Positions 16,401-25,700 of a stretch of 56,033 nt of DNA are shown in pieces. Position numbers and translations under genes: made by a program. Source of the DNA: Flavobacteriales bacterium. Lineage in GTDB: Bacteria; Bacteroidota; Bacteroidia; Flavobacteriales_F; PHOS-HE28. Position 1 is the stretch's first letter, and each line of letters opens with the position of its first letter. Under the pieces are notes generated by a model. That model was not told the origin of the DNA, made no database searches, and saw only the letters and a program-made list of their open reading frames with translations. The stretch lies in the NCBI GenBank assembly GCA_013360395.1, contig JABWBQ010000014.1, forward strand, positions 1 through 56,033, in the 5' to 3' direction.

Positions 16401-18703
16401 GCGCCCGGCGGGCTCTGGCCGGGGACAAAATCGCCCGAAGGCACGGGCACACCGTTGGGGTCGGTCCAGGCACCCGTGGCCATGGGCGCGCCGCCCAGCA
16501 CCGACAGCAGGGCGAAGCTGCCGGTGTTGCTGCAGACCGTGGTGCTGCCATCGTTCCCCGCGCGCGGGGCGATGCGTCGCGTGATCTGCACGGTGGCCGT
16601 CGCATCCGCACAGGGAGGCGTGCCGACCACGGTGTACGTGTAGGTGCCGCCCACATCGGTGGCCGGGTCGTACTGCCCGGAATGCGGTTGGCTGCCCGGG
16701 TCGGTCCAGGTCCCACCGGGGTCGGCTCCCGTCAACAACGCCAGCAGGTCCACCACCGGATCATCGCTGCACACGGTGAGCGTCGTGCTGGTCCCGGCGT
16801 GCGGTGCCGTGGATTGGTCCACATCCACCGTGGCGACGGCATTGGCGCAGGGGGCCAGCCCCGTCACCGTGTACGTGTACAGACCGGGCGGTGAGGTGCC
16901 CGGGACATAGTTGCCGGACGGCACCGCCTGCCCGTTGGGGTCGGTCCAGGTCCCGTTCACCGCCGGCGAGCCCCCCAGGCTGTCCACCAAGGCGAACACC
17001 GCGTCGGTGCTGCACACCAGGGCCGAGCCCGGGCTGCCGGCGTTCGGTGCGGGCGTCACCCCGATGGTCACCGTGGAACTGGCATCGGCGCACGGTGCCT
17101 GCCCCTGGACCGTGTAGGTATAGATCCCCGGCGTATCGGTGCCCGGATCGAAGGTCCCGGCGAAGGGCTGCGCGTTCGGATCGGTCCAGCTGCCGCCCGC
17201 ATCCGGGGTGCCGCCCAGCACCGTGAACAAGGACACGGGGCCATCCGTGGAACAAAGCTGCAGGGTGGCGTTGGTGCCCGCATCGGGCGCCATCACCAAC
17301 TGCACGGTGACCGTGGCGGTGGCCGGAACGCACGGGGCCTGTCCGGTCACGGTGTAGGTGTACGTGCCGGGCGCGCTGGTGCCCGGGATGAAGGTGCCGC
17401 TGAAGGCCGCGTTGCCCGGATCGGTCCACGACCCGGTGAGGTCCGGTGATCCGCCCAGGGAGTCCACCAGGGCGAAGGAGCCGTGCGTACTGCACACCAC
17501 CACCGTGCGCGAGCTGCCGGCATCCGGGGCCTGGCGGATGGTGATGGTGAGCTGCGCGGAAGCGTCCGCGCAGGGCGGGACCCCGGCGACGGTGTATGTC
17601 CAAACCCCGGCTGGCCCGGCGGCCGGGTCGAACTGGTCTCCGGGGATCGGACCGTTCGGACCCGTCCATTGGCCTCCGGCATCGGGGTTTCCGTTCAACT
17701 GCCCGGTGAGGGAGAACGGCGCATCGTCGCTGCACACGGTGATGCTGCGGTCACCGCCAGCATCGGGCGCGGCCTGCTCGTTGACCGTCACCGTGGCCGT
17801 GGCGTCCACGCAGGGGGGCGCGCCGGGAATGGTGTAGGTGTAGAGTCCCGCAGGCGACACGCCGGGGGTGTAGGTCGGCGGGTGCGGCCCTCCGGGACCG
17901 GTCCATGTGCCTCCCGGGTCCGCGGTGGGGCCGAGCAGGGCGAACAGGCTGAAGGGTGCATCACTGCTGCAGACCCCGGTGGAGGTGCTCACCCCGGCCA
18001 CAGGCTGTTGGTTCACGGTCATGGTGACGGTGGCCGAGGCCACCGGGCACCCCCCCCCCGCGCTCACCGTGTAGGTGTAGGCACCGGGAGGGTCCACGGC
18101 GGGGTCGAAGGAGGAGCCGTGCGGCGCGCTGGTCGGGTCGGTCCAGGAACCGCCCGGATCGGGGGTGCCGCCCAAGGCGGCGAACAGGTCCACCGGCCCG
18201 TCGGTGTCGCACACGGTGACCCCGGTGGAGCTGCCTGCATCGGGCGCCGGGCCGATGCTGGCCGCCCAACCGGCCAGGTGGTCCGCCCCATCGCTCACCC
18301 AGTGGAAGGTGAGACAGCCGCTGGGGCCGCTGGCCGTGATCGTCTGGCCCAGCAGGGAGTTGTTCCCGTTGCCCGTGGCCAGCAGGGGGTCCGCCGTGCT
18401 GGTCCCGTCATGGATGAACAGCTGGTCCGCCGTTCCCGGCGCGACGGCCCAGGCCGTGAAGGTCACCGACACGTTGGAGCCTGAACCGGCCCCGTTGGCC
18501 GGGCAAAGGGTGGCCGTCAGGTCCTCGTTGTCGCCATACGGCCCACCGGCCCCGCCGCTGTCCAGGAACTCGCCGCTGCACGCCTGCCAGGCGGCGTTGC
18601 CCATCACGAAAGTCTGGGCCTGGAGCGGTGCCGGATGGAGCAACGCCCAACCCAGGGCCGCGCCGAGCGCGAGGACGGGAAATGGGGTGCTGCTACGGAT
18701 CAC
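10436..18703 (-). CDS. Giant secreted repeat protein with 30 two-cysteine repeats and T9SS type B C-terminus
   Basis: About 2755 aa. The preferred start is GTG 18703, giving the signal peptide VIRSSTPFPVLALGAALGW...LQA cleaved after residue 29. An in-frame ATG at 18784 would add 27 residues that spoil the signal. Residues ~30-150 look CUB-like (acidic, with YGDNEDLTATLCP and FIHDGTSTADPLL). Residues ~151-2577 are 30 tandem repeats of ~80 aa with the pattern AG(x7)VC, then FxLFxxLGG, GGxWTDP, YTYTVxGxxPC and ATVTV. Nearly every unit carries two cysteines. The end (from ~2660) is a type B, gliding-motility-associated domain with FSPNGDGVNETF and VFNRWGDEVY. It is a likely filamentous adhesin. 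The repeat is not the SprB unit of the neighbouring gene and I do not recognise a named family. Confidence 0.88.
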   Translation of the reverse strand: MIRSSTPFPVLALGAALGWALLHPAPLQAQTFVMGNAAWQACSGEFLDSGGAGGPYGDNEDLTATLCPANGAGSGSNVSVTFTAWAVAPGTADQLFIHDGTSTADPLLATGNGNNSLLGQTITASGPSGCLTFHWVSDGADHLAGWAASIGPAPDAGSSTGVTVCDTDGPVDLFAALGGTPDPGGSWTDPTSAPHGSSFDPAVDPPGAYTYTVSAGGGCPVASATVTMTVNQQPVAGVSTSTGVCSSDAPFSLFALLGPTADPGGTWTGPGGPHPPTYTPGVSPAGLYTYTIPGAPPCVDATATVTVNEQAAPDAGGDRSITVCSDDAPFSLTGQLNGNPDAGGQWTGPNGPIPGDQFDPAAGPAGVWTYTVAGVPPCADASAQLTITIRQAPDAGSSRTVVVCSTHGSFALVDSLGGSPDLTGSWTDPGNAAFSGTFIPGTSAPGTYTYTVTGQAPCVPATATVTVQLVMAPDAGTNATLQLCSTDGPVSLFTVLGGTPDAGGSWTDPNAQPFAGTFDPGTDTPGIYTYTVQGQAPCADASSTVTIGVTPAPNAGSPGSALVCSTDAVFALVDSLGGSPAVNGTWTDPNGQAVPSGNYVPGTSPPGLYTYTVTGLAPCANAVATVDVDQSTAPHAGTSTTLTVCSDDPVVDLLALLTGADPGGTWTDPGSQPHSGQYDPATDVGGTYTYTVVGTPPCADATATVQITRRIAPRAGNDGSTTVCSNTGSFALLSVLGGAPMATGAWTDPNGVPVPSGDFVPGQSPPGAYRYVVSGIAPCVNDTAFATVSVVQAPNAGITGDTLVCGNGSSFALSLVLVGPFDGNGSWTGPGTDPHGPIYDPQVDVAGVYTYTVTGTPPCANATASVVVQEVAPPDAGGDSTITVCSNAPAFALFEALAGAPAPGGSWSGPGGAMNGTFTPGTSPAGQYTYTVSGTPPCAAASATVTVVVNNAPVAGGDGDATVCTNSGALDLFTLLQPPYTAGGTWIDVDGTGQLTGSVLQTNGLPNDDYDLLYVVPGSGQCPNDTAEVTVTIVPQLDAGNNTFRSVCGNTVAYDLFAHLNGGPDPGGNWIDNDNTNAVTNGLFNATLVAPGSYTFTYFLDGGGFCPDDQAVLTVNVVGAPDAGLSADTVVCGNGSSFQLFGVLGGSPDGGGSWKFNNQPHSPSYNPLVDQPGVYQYHVNGNTPCQDAIATVTVSETAPPNAGLGGSASVCESDAPFVMTDSLGGTPQLTGTWTDPGNLPQANLFVPGVDPAGAYVYTVAGSFPCSNAFAVLTVTKDLEPDAGGNGQISVCDDAGSFLLSTVLTGTPDPGGFWLDPGGLPTDVLFDPLVDPDGDYTYVVPSTGACAADSAVASVFVNTHANAGVSTSTTVCATGGTVNLFPLLGGADNTGVWTNPLGQVHGGLFNPATDPPGAYKYKVQGTAPCPADSASVIVSVSTPLSPGVSVTRSVCSTQPCFSLFTQLGGTPSPGGSWSGPLGTDDGVFCPGQDPPGVYVYTVTGPAPCPAVSATVTVGVSASVNAGNDVTTVVCRPGPTINLFNQITGGPQPGGNWLNPVNLPHNGLFQPSLDAAGVYKYIRTAQAPCPNDTARVTVVVNDAPDAGGNGVAIVCDDEDPFGLIGLLTGGPDLNGTWRDPNGTVVVGIYFPGTSPAGVYTYRVGGVQACPADSSTVTVIENHQPWAGTDGVDEVCSTEPSFSLFALLQGGAEPGGTWRDPNLGPFSGTYVPGVSAEGTYSYILYGNSPCVNDTARVTIFENEQPTPGVDAARTLCSNGPVVALATLLNGTPDPGGTWSGPNGPVPTGNFDPNSDPPGAYVYTIQAAAPCTTVSATVQIVIVPAPNAGQSGALPVCVDAPSVDLITGLGGSPQPGGSWTNNSGQGTLNGGTWNATGVPTGSYTFTYTVAGTTPCAPASATVTVQVVQGLDAGDDSAADVCESESLVLLFDLLQGTPQPGGTWMDLGGSGAMANGVFNATLAGVGQWPFAYILAPSSTCEGDTANLVVSVLEGPNAGCSSAQTVCDNANPFLLVQFLGNGCDPDANGTWTGPGGQVHSGQFNPAVDSSGVYTYTVPAIGNCPQAQATVTMTVEEAPYAGPDTSLSVCSDGGLVALIGLLPGADTDGAWLAPGNVPYSGIYNPAIHNPGLYVYNVQGSLFCFPDQATVTITENQAVNAGWDNAVDVCSSQAPFDMTGQLGGTPGQGGYWLGPDQLPLGTAMYDPALNGPGDYQYVIEGAGACANDTATLQVNEVQEPNAGTGLTLPVCVTEMAQDLFEGLQAPYDPGGVWSDPGGTGALTDSLFNATLTGLGTYTFVYTVAGTSPCPNDQATVTVEVSAGIDIGTGAIDTICGNGPYDLFNSLPAGTVQTGTWTDGSGTGQLSGSILQAGQLPTGVNYPFSYEVQTVACGLVSVGVIIHVAPAPDAGGPGTVQTCANAASVDLFAALTGSPQAGGTWTGPLGAAHDGSFEPATDPPGTYTYTVPGVAPCPVATATVNVSVNQPLSAGVDSSTTMCNTDTAFALFEALGGDPAVGGTWTELNSTGTVADGALNSTLLGPGTYGFQYAVQVPGCAPTAAIVTITLQEGVSVGEVTRLCNEQDRTYVVQFTVSGGDAATYTVTGLEGVLSGTAPHVFTSVPILTSQGFSCTVTDGNDCAPRLVEGESPCVFEDDVFVPELFSPNGDGVNETFQLPGIEGWPGNTVAVFNRWGDEVYSAAGYDNHAVVWDGTSQRAGLAGPLPSGTYYYVIELGAGRPPLKGYVYLNR

Positions 18704-18838
18704 GTTCGGGCGCGAGGGGGTGCAAGGTAACCAAAACACCCCTTGGAGGTCCAGCCCAGCGCGGGTTTTCGGCCGGTCGCACACCGTTGCCGATGAAGGG
18801 TCCCAACGTCCGGATACCGCATGACCGGGAGCCTGGGA

Positions 18839-19774
18839 TCAAGGCGTGGGGGCCGCGGCGGGGACCGCAGGCACCTTGGCCGCAGGTCGTTCCTTGCCGA
18901 AGGTGATGGCCAGCATCACCTCGTGCGTACCCTGGCTGTAGCGGCTCAGGCCGGTGGTGGTCAGGTCGAAGGAATAGCCGAACTGGAACATCTTCTTCAG
19001 CCAGCAGCCCACCATGAGCGGAATCGCATCGTTGGAGCGCCAACCGCCACCGATCCACAGGATGTCCTTGTAGTTCAAGGTCAGGTTGAGGTCGAGCTTC
19101 GGAGGCACCGGGTTCACGTACTTCACCAGGAAACTTGGTTCCAGGCGAAGATCCTCCGAGAACCGGATGCGGTATCCACCGGTGGCGAAGTAGTGCCTTT
19201 CCAACCGGCTGAGCGCCTGTTCCTGCGTATCGAAGAACCAGATGCGGTTGTTGAACAACTGCGGGGCCGTGGCGCCGAACCAATAGTTCGGGTGGTGCAG
19301 CAGGAAGGCGAAGGTGGCGTCGGGCAGCACGTCCCCGCGTAACTGGTCGTCCATCACCGGATCGCTGCCGTCGTGGAAGGTGATCTTCGATCCGTCGATG
19401 AGGAACTGCACCAGCCCCCCGCTGATCGAGAGGCCCAGGCGGAGCTTTTCGGTGAGCTGCAGATGGTAGGCGTAGGTGAGCTGGAAACCGGTGCGCCGCG
19501 TGGGGCCCACGTTGTCGGTGAACAGGAAGCCGCCCAACCCCATGTGCCGGCCCACGGGCGTGGTGGCGCTCAGCATGAAGGTGCGCGGCGCATCCTGTAC
19601 GCCCACCCACTGGTAGCGGTGCGCGCTGCGCAGCTCGAACCAGGGCCGTGATCCCGCCACGGACGGGTTGTAGAGGTAGTCCTGGCTCACATACTGGCTG
19701 AGCTGCGGCAGTTGCTGTGCGCTCGCCGTGCCGGCGACCATCAGCAGCGAAAGAACTTGGTGGCGCAGGTTCAT
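18839..19774 (-). CDS. PorP/SprF family type IX secretion system membrane protein
   Basis: 311 aa. Signal peptide MNLRHQVLSLLMVAGTASA, then the family N-terminal motif QLSQYVSQDYLYNPSVAGSRPW and RYQWVGVQDAPRTF. Repeated short beta-strands and a terminal GTHEVMLAITFG suggest an outer-membrane barrel. ATG 19774 lies 4 nt after the stop of the 3127-aa SprB-repeat gene, so it is the presumptive partner for that substrate. It ends 135 nt before the start of the next giant gene, the longest gap in the array. The gap shows only a weak -7-like TACCTTGC about 20 nt before the GTG start. Confidence 0.92.
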   Translation of the reverse strand: MNLRHQVLSLLMVAGTASAQQLPQLSQYVSQDYLYNPSVAGSRPWFELRSAHRYQWVGVQDAPRTFMLSATTPVGRHMGLGGFLFTDNVGPTRRTGFQLTYAYHLQLTEKLRLGLSISGGLVQFLIDGSKITFHDGSDPVMDDQLRGDVLPDATFAFLLHHPNYWFGATAPQLFNNRIWFFDTQEQALSRLERHYFATGGYRIRFSEDLRLEPSFLVKYVNPVPPKLDLNLTLNYKDILWIGGGWRSNDAIPLMVGCWLKKMFQFGYSFDLTTTGLSRYSQGTHEVMLAITFGKERPAAKVPAVPAAAPTP

Positions 19775-19778
19775 GGCG

Positions 19779-22700
19779 TCAGCGGATGACGGTCAGCGGA
19801 CCGGTGAAGGGCTCGGGATAGTCCGGATGGTTGAGGCGGATGGCGTAGTAGTAGGTGCCCACCGGTACGAGGCCTCCGTGGTACCGGCCGTCCCACGGCT
19901 CCTTGTAACCCACGCTTTGGAACAGCAGCTCGCCCCAGCGGTTGTAAACCTCCACCTCGCATTCGGGGAAGAGCTCGATCAGGTCGATCTGCCAGGTGTC
20001 GTTCCACCCGTCGCCGTTGGGCGTGAAGCCCGAGGGGATCACCACTTCCGGCAGGACCGTCACCAGCACCGAATCGACGGCCGTACAACCGTCGGGCATG
20101 GTCACCGTGAGCACGAACCAGGTCGTCTCCTCCGGCGTGGTCACCGGCGCACCGGACGAGGCATTGTCCAGCAGCGAATCCGGCTGCCAGCTGAAGGTGG
20201 CGCCCGGCGGACCGCTGGGATCCCCGCCGAGCGTGGTCTGGCCATGCAGGAAGATGGTCCGGTCCGCACCTGCATCCGCCGTGGGCGTGGACAACACCAC
20301 CACGGTCACCTGGTCCTGCGCCGAGCAGGGGCCGTCCGTCACGGTGAGTGTGAAGCTGTATGTGCCCGGCGGCAAGCCGGTGAGCACCACCGTGGCTTGT
20401 TCACCCACCGTGCTGCCCTGCCCGTCGGTCCACAGCCAGGTCACCGCGCCCGTGCTTCCGCCACCGTCCAGCGTCACCACGGAGCCGCCGCAGAGCTGCT
20501 GATCGGGGCCCGCATCGGCGGTCACTGTCGCCAGCGCATCCACCTGGGCGTTCGCGCTGGCCGAACAGCCGTTGGCATCGGTGACCGTCACCGTGTACGG
20601 TCCGGGGAGCAGTTGCACAAGGTCCTCCTGGTTGCTGGTGAAGCCGCCCGGGCCCGCCCACATCACCACGTAGCCGCCCACACCGCCGGTGACCGTGATG
20701 GCGATGGAGCCATCGGCCGCCGTGTTGCAGCTGGCCGCCACCACCGCGTCCACCGTCACCTGCATGGGCGCAGGCTCCTGGATGGTGAAGGAGGCCGTGG
20801 TGTCGCAACCAATGCCGTCGGTGATGCTCACCGTCCAGGTTCCCGGGCACAGGCCCGTGACGGAGGCGGTGCCCTGACCGTTGGGCGGTGCGGGGGACCA
20901 GACGTAGCTGAAGTTGCCGAACCCGCCCGTGGGCGCCAGGGTGATGGTGCCGTTGCAGGCCCCGCTGCAATGCACATCGGCCACCACGGCGTTGGGCACG
21001 ATCGGCGTGAAGGGCAGCACGGTGAAGGCCACCGTGGTGTCGCAACCCAGGCTGTCGGTGATGGTGATCGACCAGTTGCCGGCGCACAATCCGGTGGCGT
21101 TCGGCGTGCCCTGGCCGGCCCCCGGTGCGGGTTGCCACAGGTAGGTGAACCCGCCCATGCCACCAGTGGGGCTCACGCTCGCCGTGCCGTCGCATGGCCC
21201 GAAGCAGGTCTCGTTGGTGAAGAGCAGCCCCGCATTGATGGCGTTGCCCTGCGTGATGGTGAAGGGCAGGGCCACCGTGCACCCGGCGGCATCGGTGACG
21301 GTGAGCGTATGGTCCCCCGCGCACAGACCACCCACGAAGGTGGTGTCCTGCGCCAGCGGGACCCCGCCGGCATCGGTCCACGTCAAGGTGTACGGTGGAA
21401 CACCGCCGTTGAGAGCGGCCGTGGCCGTGCCGATGCAGGTGCCGTGGCACGTGTTGTGCGTCAGGGCCACCTGCACTTCGAGGACGGGCGGTTCGTCCAC
21501 GATGAAGCTGAGCGTGGTGTCGCAGCCGTTGGCATCGGCCACCAGCACGGTGTACGTGCCGGAACAGAGCCCGAAGGCCGCATTGGTGCCGTCACCGTTC
21601 GGGGGGTCGGGCGTCCAATCGAAGCTGTGGCCCGGGGTGCCGCCCGTCACGGCGAGCACGATGCTGGCGTCACACGTCCCGTTGCAGGTCACCGGCTCCA
21701 CCACGGCCGTCACCACCAGCGGTGGCGGCTCCAGGATGAGCACCGCCAGGGTGTTGCTGCATCCGCTGGCATCGGTGGCGGTGACCGCATAGGTGCCCGC
21801 GCACAGGTCGGTGACCTGCGGTGTTCCATCCCCGTTGATCGGATCGGGCGACCAATCGATGATGTACGGGGCCACCCCACCGCTGACGCCCACCGTGGCC
21901 GTTCCGTCGCACACGCCGCTGCAGGTCGCCGGCGTGGTGCTGAGCTGGAGCACGATGGGGTCGGGTTCCGCCACACTGGCCGTGTCGATGGTGATGCAGC
22001 CCGATCCGTTGGTGACGGTGATGTAATACGCCCCTGCGCACAAGCTGTCCAGGGTGGTCCCCGGCTCGTTCAGATCGATGCCGAAGGCGTCCGTCCACAC
22101 CACGGTGCAGGGCGGATCGCTGCAGGCGAAGGTGGCCGACACCTGTCCGTCGCATGCGCCCGGGCAGCTCGTCAGGCCGTCGGTGGTGGCGACCGCCTCG
22201 CCGTTGCTGTCGGTGATGGGGACCGCCAACTGGGCCGTGCATCCGTTGGCATCCTGCACCGTCACCAGGTACAAGCCTGCGCAGAGGTTCGACGCGGTGC
22301 TGTCGGTCCCGATGGGCATGCCGTTGAGCGTCCAGCTGTAGGCATAGGGCGCCGAGCCGCCCATGGCCTCCACGGTGGCCGCGCCGATGCACAGGCCGCA
22401 CTCGCTCGGTGTGGCGCTTGCCGTCAACACCAGGGGCGGCGGCTCGGTGATGGTGAAGGTGAGCAGGGTGTCGCAACCGTTCGCGTCGGTGATCAGCAGG
22501 TCGTAACTCCCCGCGCACAGGCCGAACGCGGCGTTGGTGCCGTCGCCGTTGGCGGGCACCGGGGTCCAGGCATAGGTGTAGGCGCCCGACCCGCCCTGCA
22601 CGGCCACCACGATGCTTCCGTTGCAGAGCCCCTCACAGCCGGCGGCCTCCACCACCGCCGTTGCGGCCAGCGGCTGCGGTTGTGTGATCAGCAGGTTCAC

Positions 22701-25700
22701 GAGCGTGTCGCAACCGGTGCCCTGGTCGGTGATCTGCACACTGTACACCCCGGCGCAGAGGCCGGTCACCTGCGGCCCGCCGTCCCCGCTGATCGGGTCG
22801 GGCGACCAGTCGAAGGTGTACGGACCCACACCGCCCGTCGGGCCCACGGTGGCGGTACCGTCACAGACGCCCGCACAGCTCGCCGGCGTGGTGGACAGGC
22901 CGGGAACAAGCGCGGTGCCCGGTGTCACCACGGCAGTGTCGATGCGGATGCAGCCCGCACCGTTCCCCACCGCCACGAAGTAGCTGCCCGCGCAAAGGCC
23001 GGACAGCACGTTGCTGTTCTGCGCCAGCGTGTCGCCCAACGCGTTCGTCCAGGTGACCGTACAGGGCGGCACCGCGCAGGTGAACTGCACCTCCACGGTG
23101 CCGTCGCACGTGTTGCCGCACGAAGTGCTGCCGTCCAGGACCGTCAGCACCTCCCCGTTCGCATCGGTCACCGGCACCACCTGGCTGGCGCTGCAGCCCC
23201 CGGCATCGGTCACGGTCACCGTGTAGAGCCCGGCGCAGAGGCCGGCGATGGCAGGCGCATTGCCCACGGGCAGCCCGTTGCCGTCGGTCCACTGGATGGT
23301 GTACCCGGGCGTACCACCGGCGATCGCCACTTCCGCAGTGCCGTTGCACACCTGGCATTGGCTCGAGGTGCTGTTGGTGGTGAGCACCAGGGCGGCCGGC
23401 TCCGCGATGGTGTAAACCACCGTGGTGTCGCAGCCGTTGGCATCGGCGATGGTCACCGTCCAATCACCCGGACAGAGGTCCAGCGCGGAGGCCGTGCCCT
23501 GACCGTTGGGCGGCACGGGCTGCCAGAAGAAGGTGTATCCTGGCGTTCCGCCGGTGGGGTTCAGGACGATGGCGGCATCGCAACTGCCCGGGCATCCTTC
23601 CGGGGTCACGGTCGCACCCGGGTCGAGCGGTACCGGAGCCAGGATCAGCGCATTGACCAGAAGCGTGCATCCGCCTTGGTCGGTGATCAGCAGTTCGTAG
23701 GTGCCCGCGCACAGACCGGTGGCCTGCGGGGTGCCGTCCCCGCCCGGCGGGTCGGGCGTCCAGTCGTAGGTGTAGGGCGGCACGCCACCCACCGGGCCCA
23801 CTGTGGCCGTGCCGTCGCAGCTTCCCGCACAGGTCACCGCCGTGGTGCTCAGGTTGGCCGTGATCGGCGGCGGCGATGCCACCACCGCGGTGTCGAGGCT
23901 GATGCAGCCCGAGGCGTTGGTCACCTGCACCAGGTAGGTTCCCGCGCAGAGGTTGGAGGCCGTGTCCGTCGGCTGTCCCAGGTCCACACCGAGGGCATCG
24001 GTCCAAAGCACCGTGCAGGGGGGGTCGGAGCATACGTACTGCACGCTCACCGTCCCGTCGCATCCGCCGGGGCAGCTGGTGAGGCCGTCGGTGGTGGCCA
24101 GCACCTCGCCGTTGCTGTCGGCCACGGGCACCGGCAGGGAGAAGAGGCACCCGTTGGCATCGCTCACCAGCACGGTGTACATGCCGGCACAGAGGTTGGC
24201 CACCAGGCTGTCCGTGCCGATGATCACGCCGCCCTGGCCGGTCCACTGGTAGGAATACGGGGGCGTTCCGCCGACCGGCACCACGGAAGCCGTGCCGATG
24301 CACTGCTGGCACTGGCTCGGCGTGGTGCTCAGGACGGCCGTCAGCGGGTCAGGCGCATCGAGGACGAAGGTGACCGTGGTGTCGCAGCCGTTGGCATCGG
24401 CGATCGATACCGCATAGGTGCCCGGGCAGAGGCCGAAGGCGCTGTTGGTGCCGTCGCCGTTGGGCGGATCGGGGGTCCAGTCGAAACTGTAACCCGCGGT
24501 GCCGCCGGTCACGTTCAGCACGATGCTGCCGTCACATTGGCCCGCACAGGTGATGGGCTGGACGGAAGCGCCCGGGTCCAACGGCTGCGGCCCCGTGATG
24601 AGCACCTGCACGGTGGTGTCGCAGTTGAAGAAGTCGGCGATGGTCACCGTGTACACGCCCGCGCACAGACCCGTGGCCTGCGGCGTGCCCTGGCCGCCGC
24701 CGGGTGCCGGGGCCCACACGTAGGTGTAAGGCGCCTCACCGCCCGTGGGCCCCACGGTGGCCGAACCATCGCAAGCGCCCGCGCAACTCGCCGGCGTGGT
24801 GCTCAGGTTGGGCACGATGGATTGGAACGGCAGGATGGTGTGGCTCTCGGTGGTGTCGCAGCCCAGCGCGTCGGTGATGGTGAGGCTGTAGGTGACCCCG
24901 GCGCAGAGCCCGGTGGCGATGTTGGTGCCCTGTCCACCGCCCGGCGCAGGCGTCCACACGTAGGTGTAGGGGCCGCCGTTCCCGCCCGTGGGGAAGGCCG
25001 CCGCACTGCCGGTGCAGGGCCCGTCGCAGGTCTCATCGCCCCACTGCAGGCTCGACACGATGGGCGGTGGCTTCACCACGTTGAAGGTCACCGTGGTGTC
25101 GCAACCGTTGGCATCCGTCACCGTGAGGGAATAGATCCCGTCGCACAGGCCGGTGACACTGTCCGTGCCCTGCCCACCGCCGGGTGCCGGCGACCACAGG
25201 AAGGTGTACGGACCGGTCCCCCCGCTCGGGGTGGAGGTCGCCGACCCGCTGCAGGTGAGCGCGCAGATGCCATCCACCACCACCAGGCCCACGTCGATGG
25301 GCTGTTCCGGAAGGATGTCGAAGGTGAGGGTGCTGTCGCAGCCCCCGGCATCGGTGACGACCAGGGCGTAGGTGCCGGCACACAGACCCGTGGCGTTGGG
25401 CGTGCCCTGCCCGCCGCCCGGGGTCGGCGTCCAGAGGTATTGATACCCGGGCTGCCCACCGCTCACGGCCACGCTCGCCGTGCCGTCGCAGGGCCCGTTG
25501 CAGCTCTCGTTGGTCACGGTGAGCACGGCGTTGAGCGACGGCGGGGCCGGCACGTTGATCACCAGCACCGTATCACATTGCGCCTGGTCGCTCACCACCA
25601 CGGTCCAGTCGCCGGCGCACAGCCCGCTAACGTTCGCGGTGCCCGCGCCCACAGGCGGGGTCGGCGTCCAGCCGAACGTGTACGGACCCACACCGCCGCT

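Noticed and set aside
10541-16894. Very long plus-strand open frame opposite the 30-repeat giant gene
   Set aside because: It is an antisense shadow: Arg/Gly/His-rich, with no signal peptide or domains, and periodic only because the real gene repeats. High GC and few stops explain its length.
18704-18838. Possible internal promoter before the 30-repeat giant gene
   Set aside because: Only TACCTTGC, which matches the -7 consensus poorly, with no -33 element at normal spacing. Noted in the gene entry but not called.
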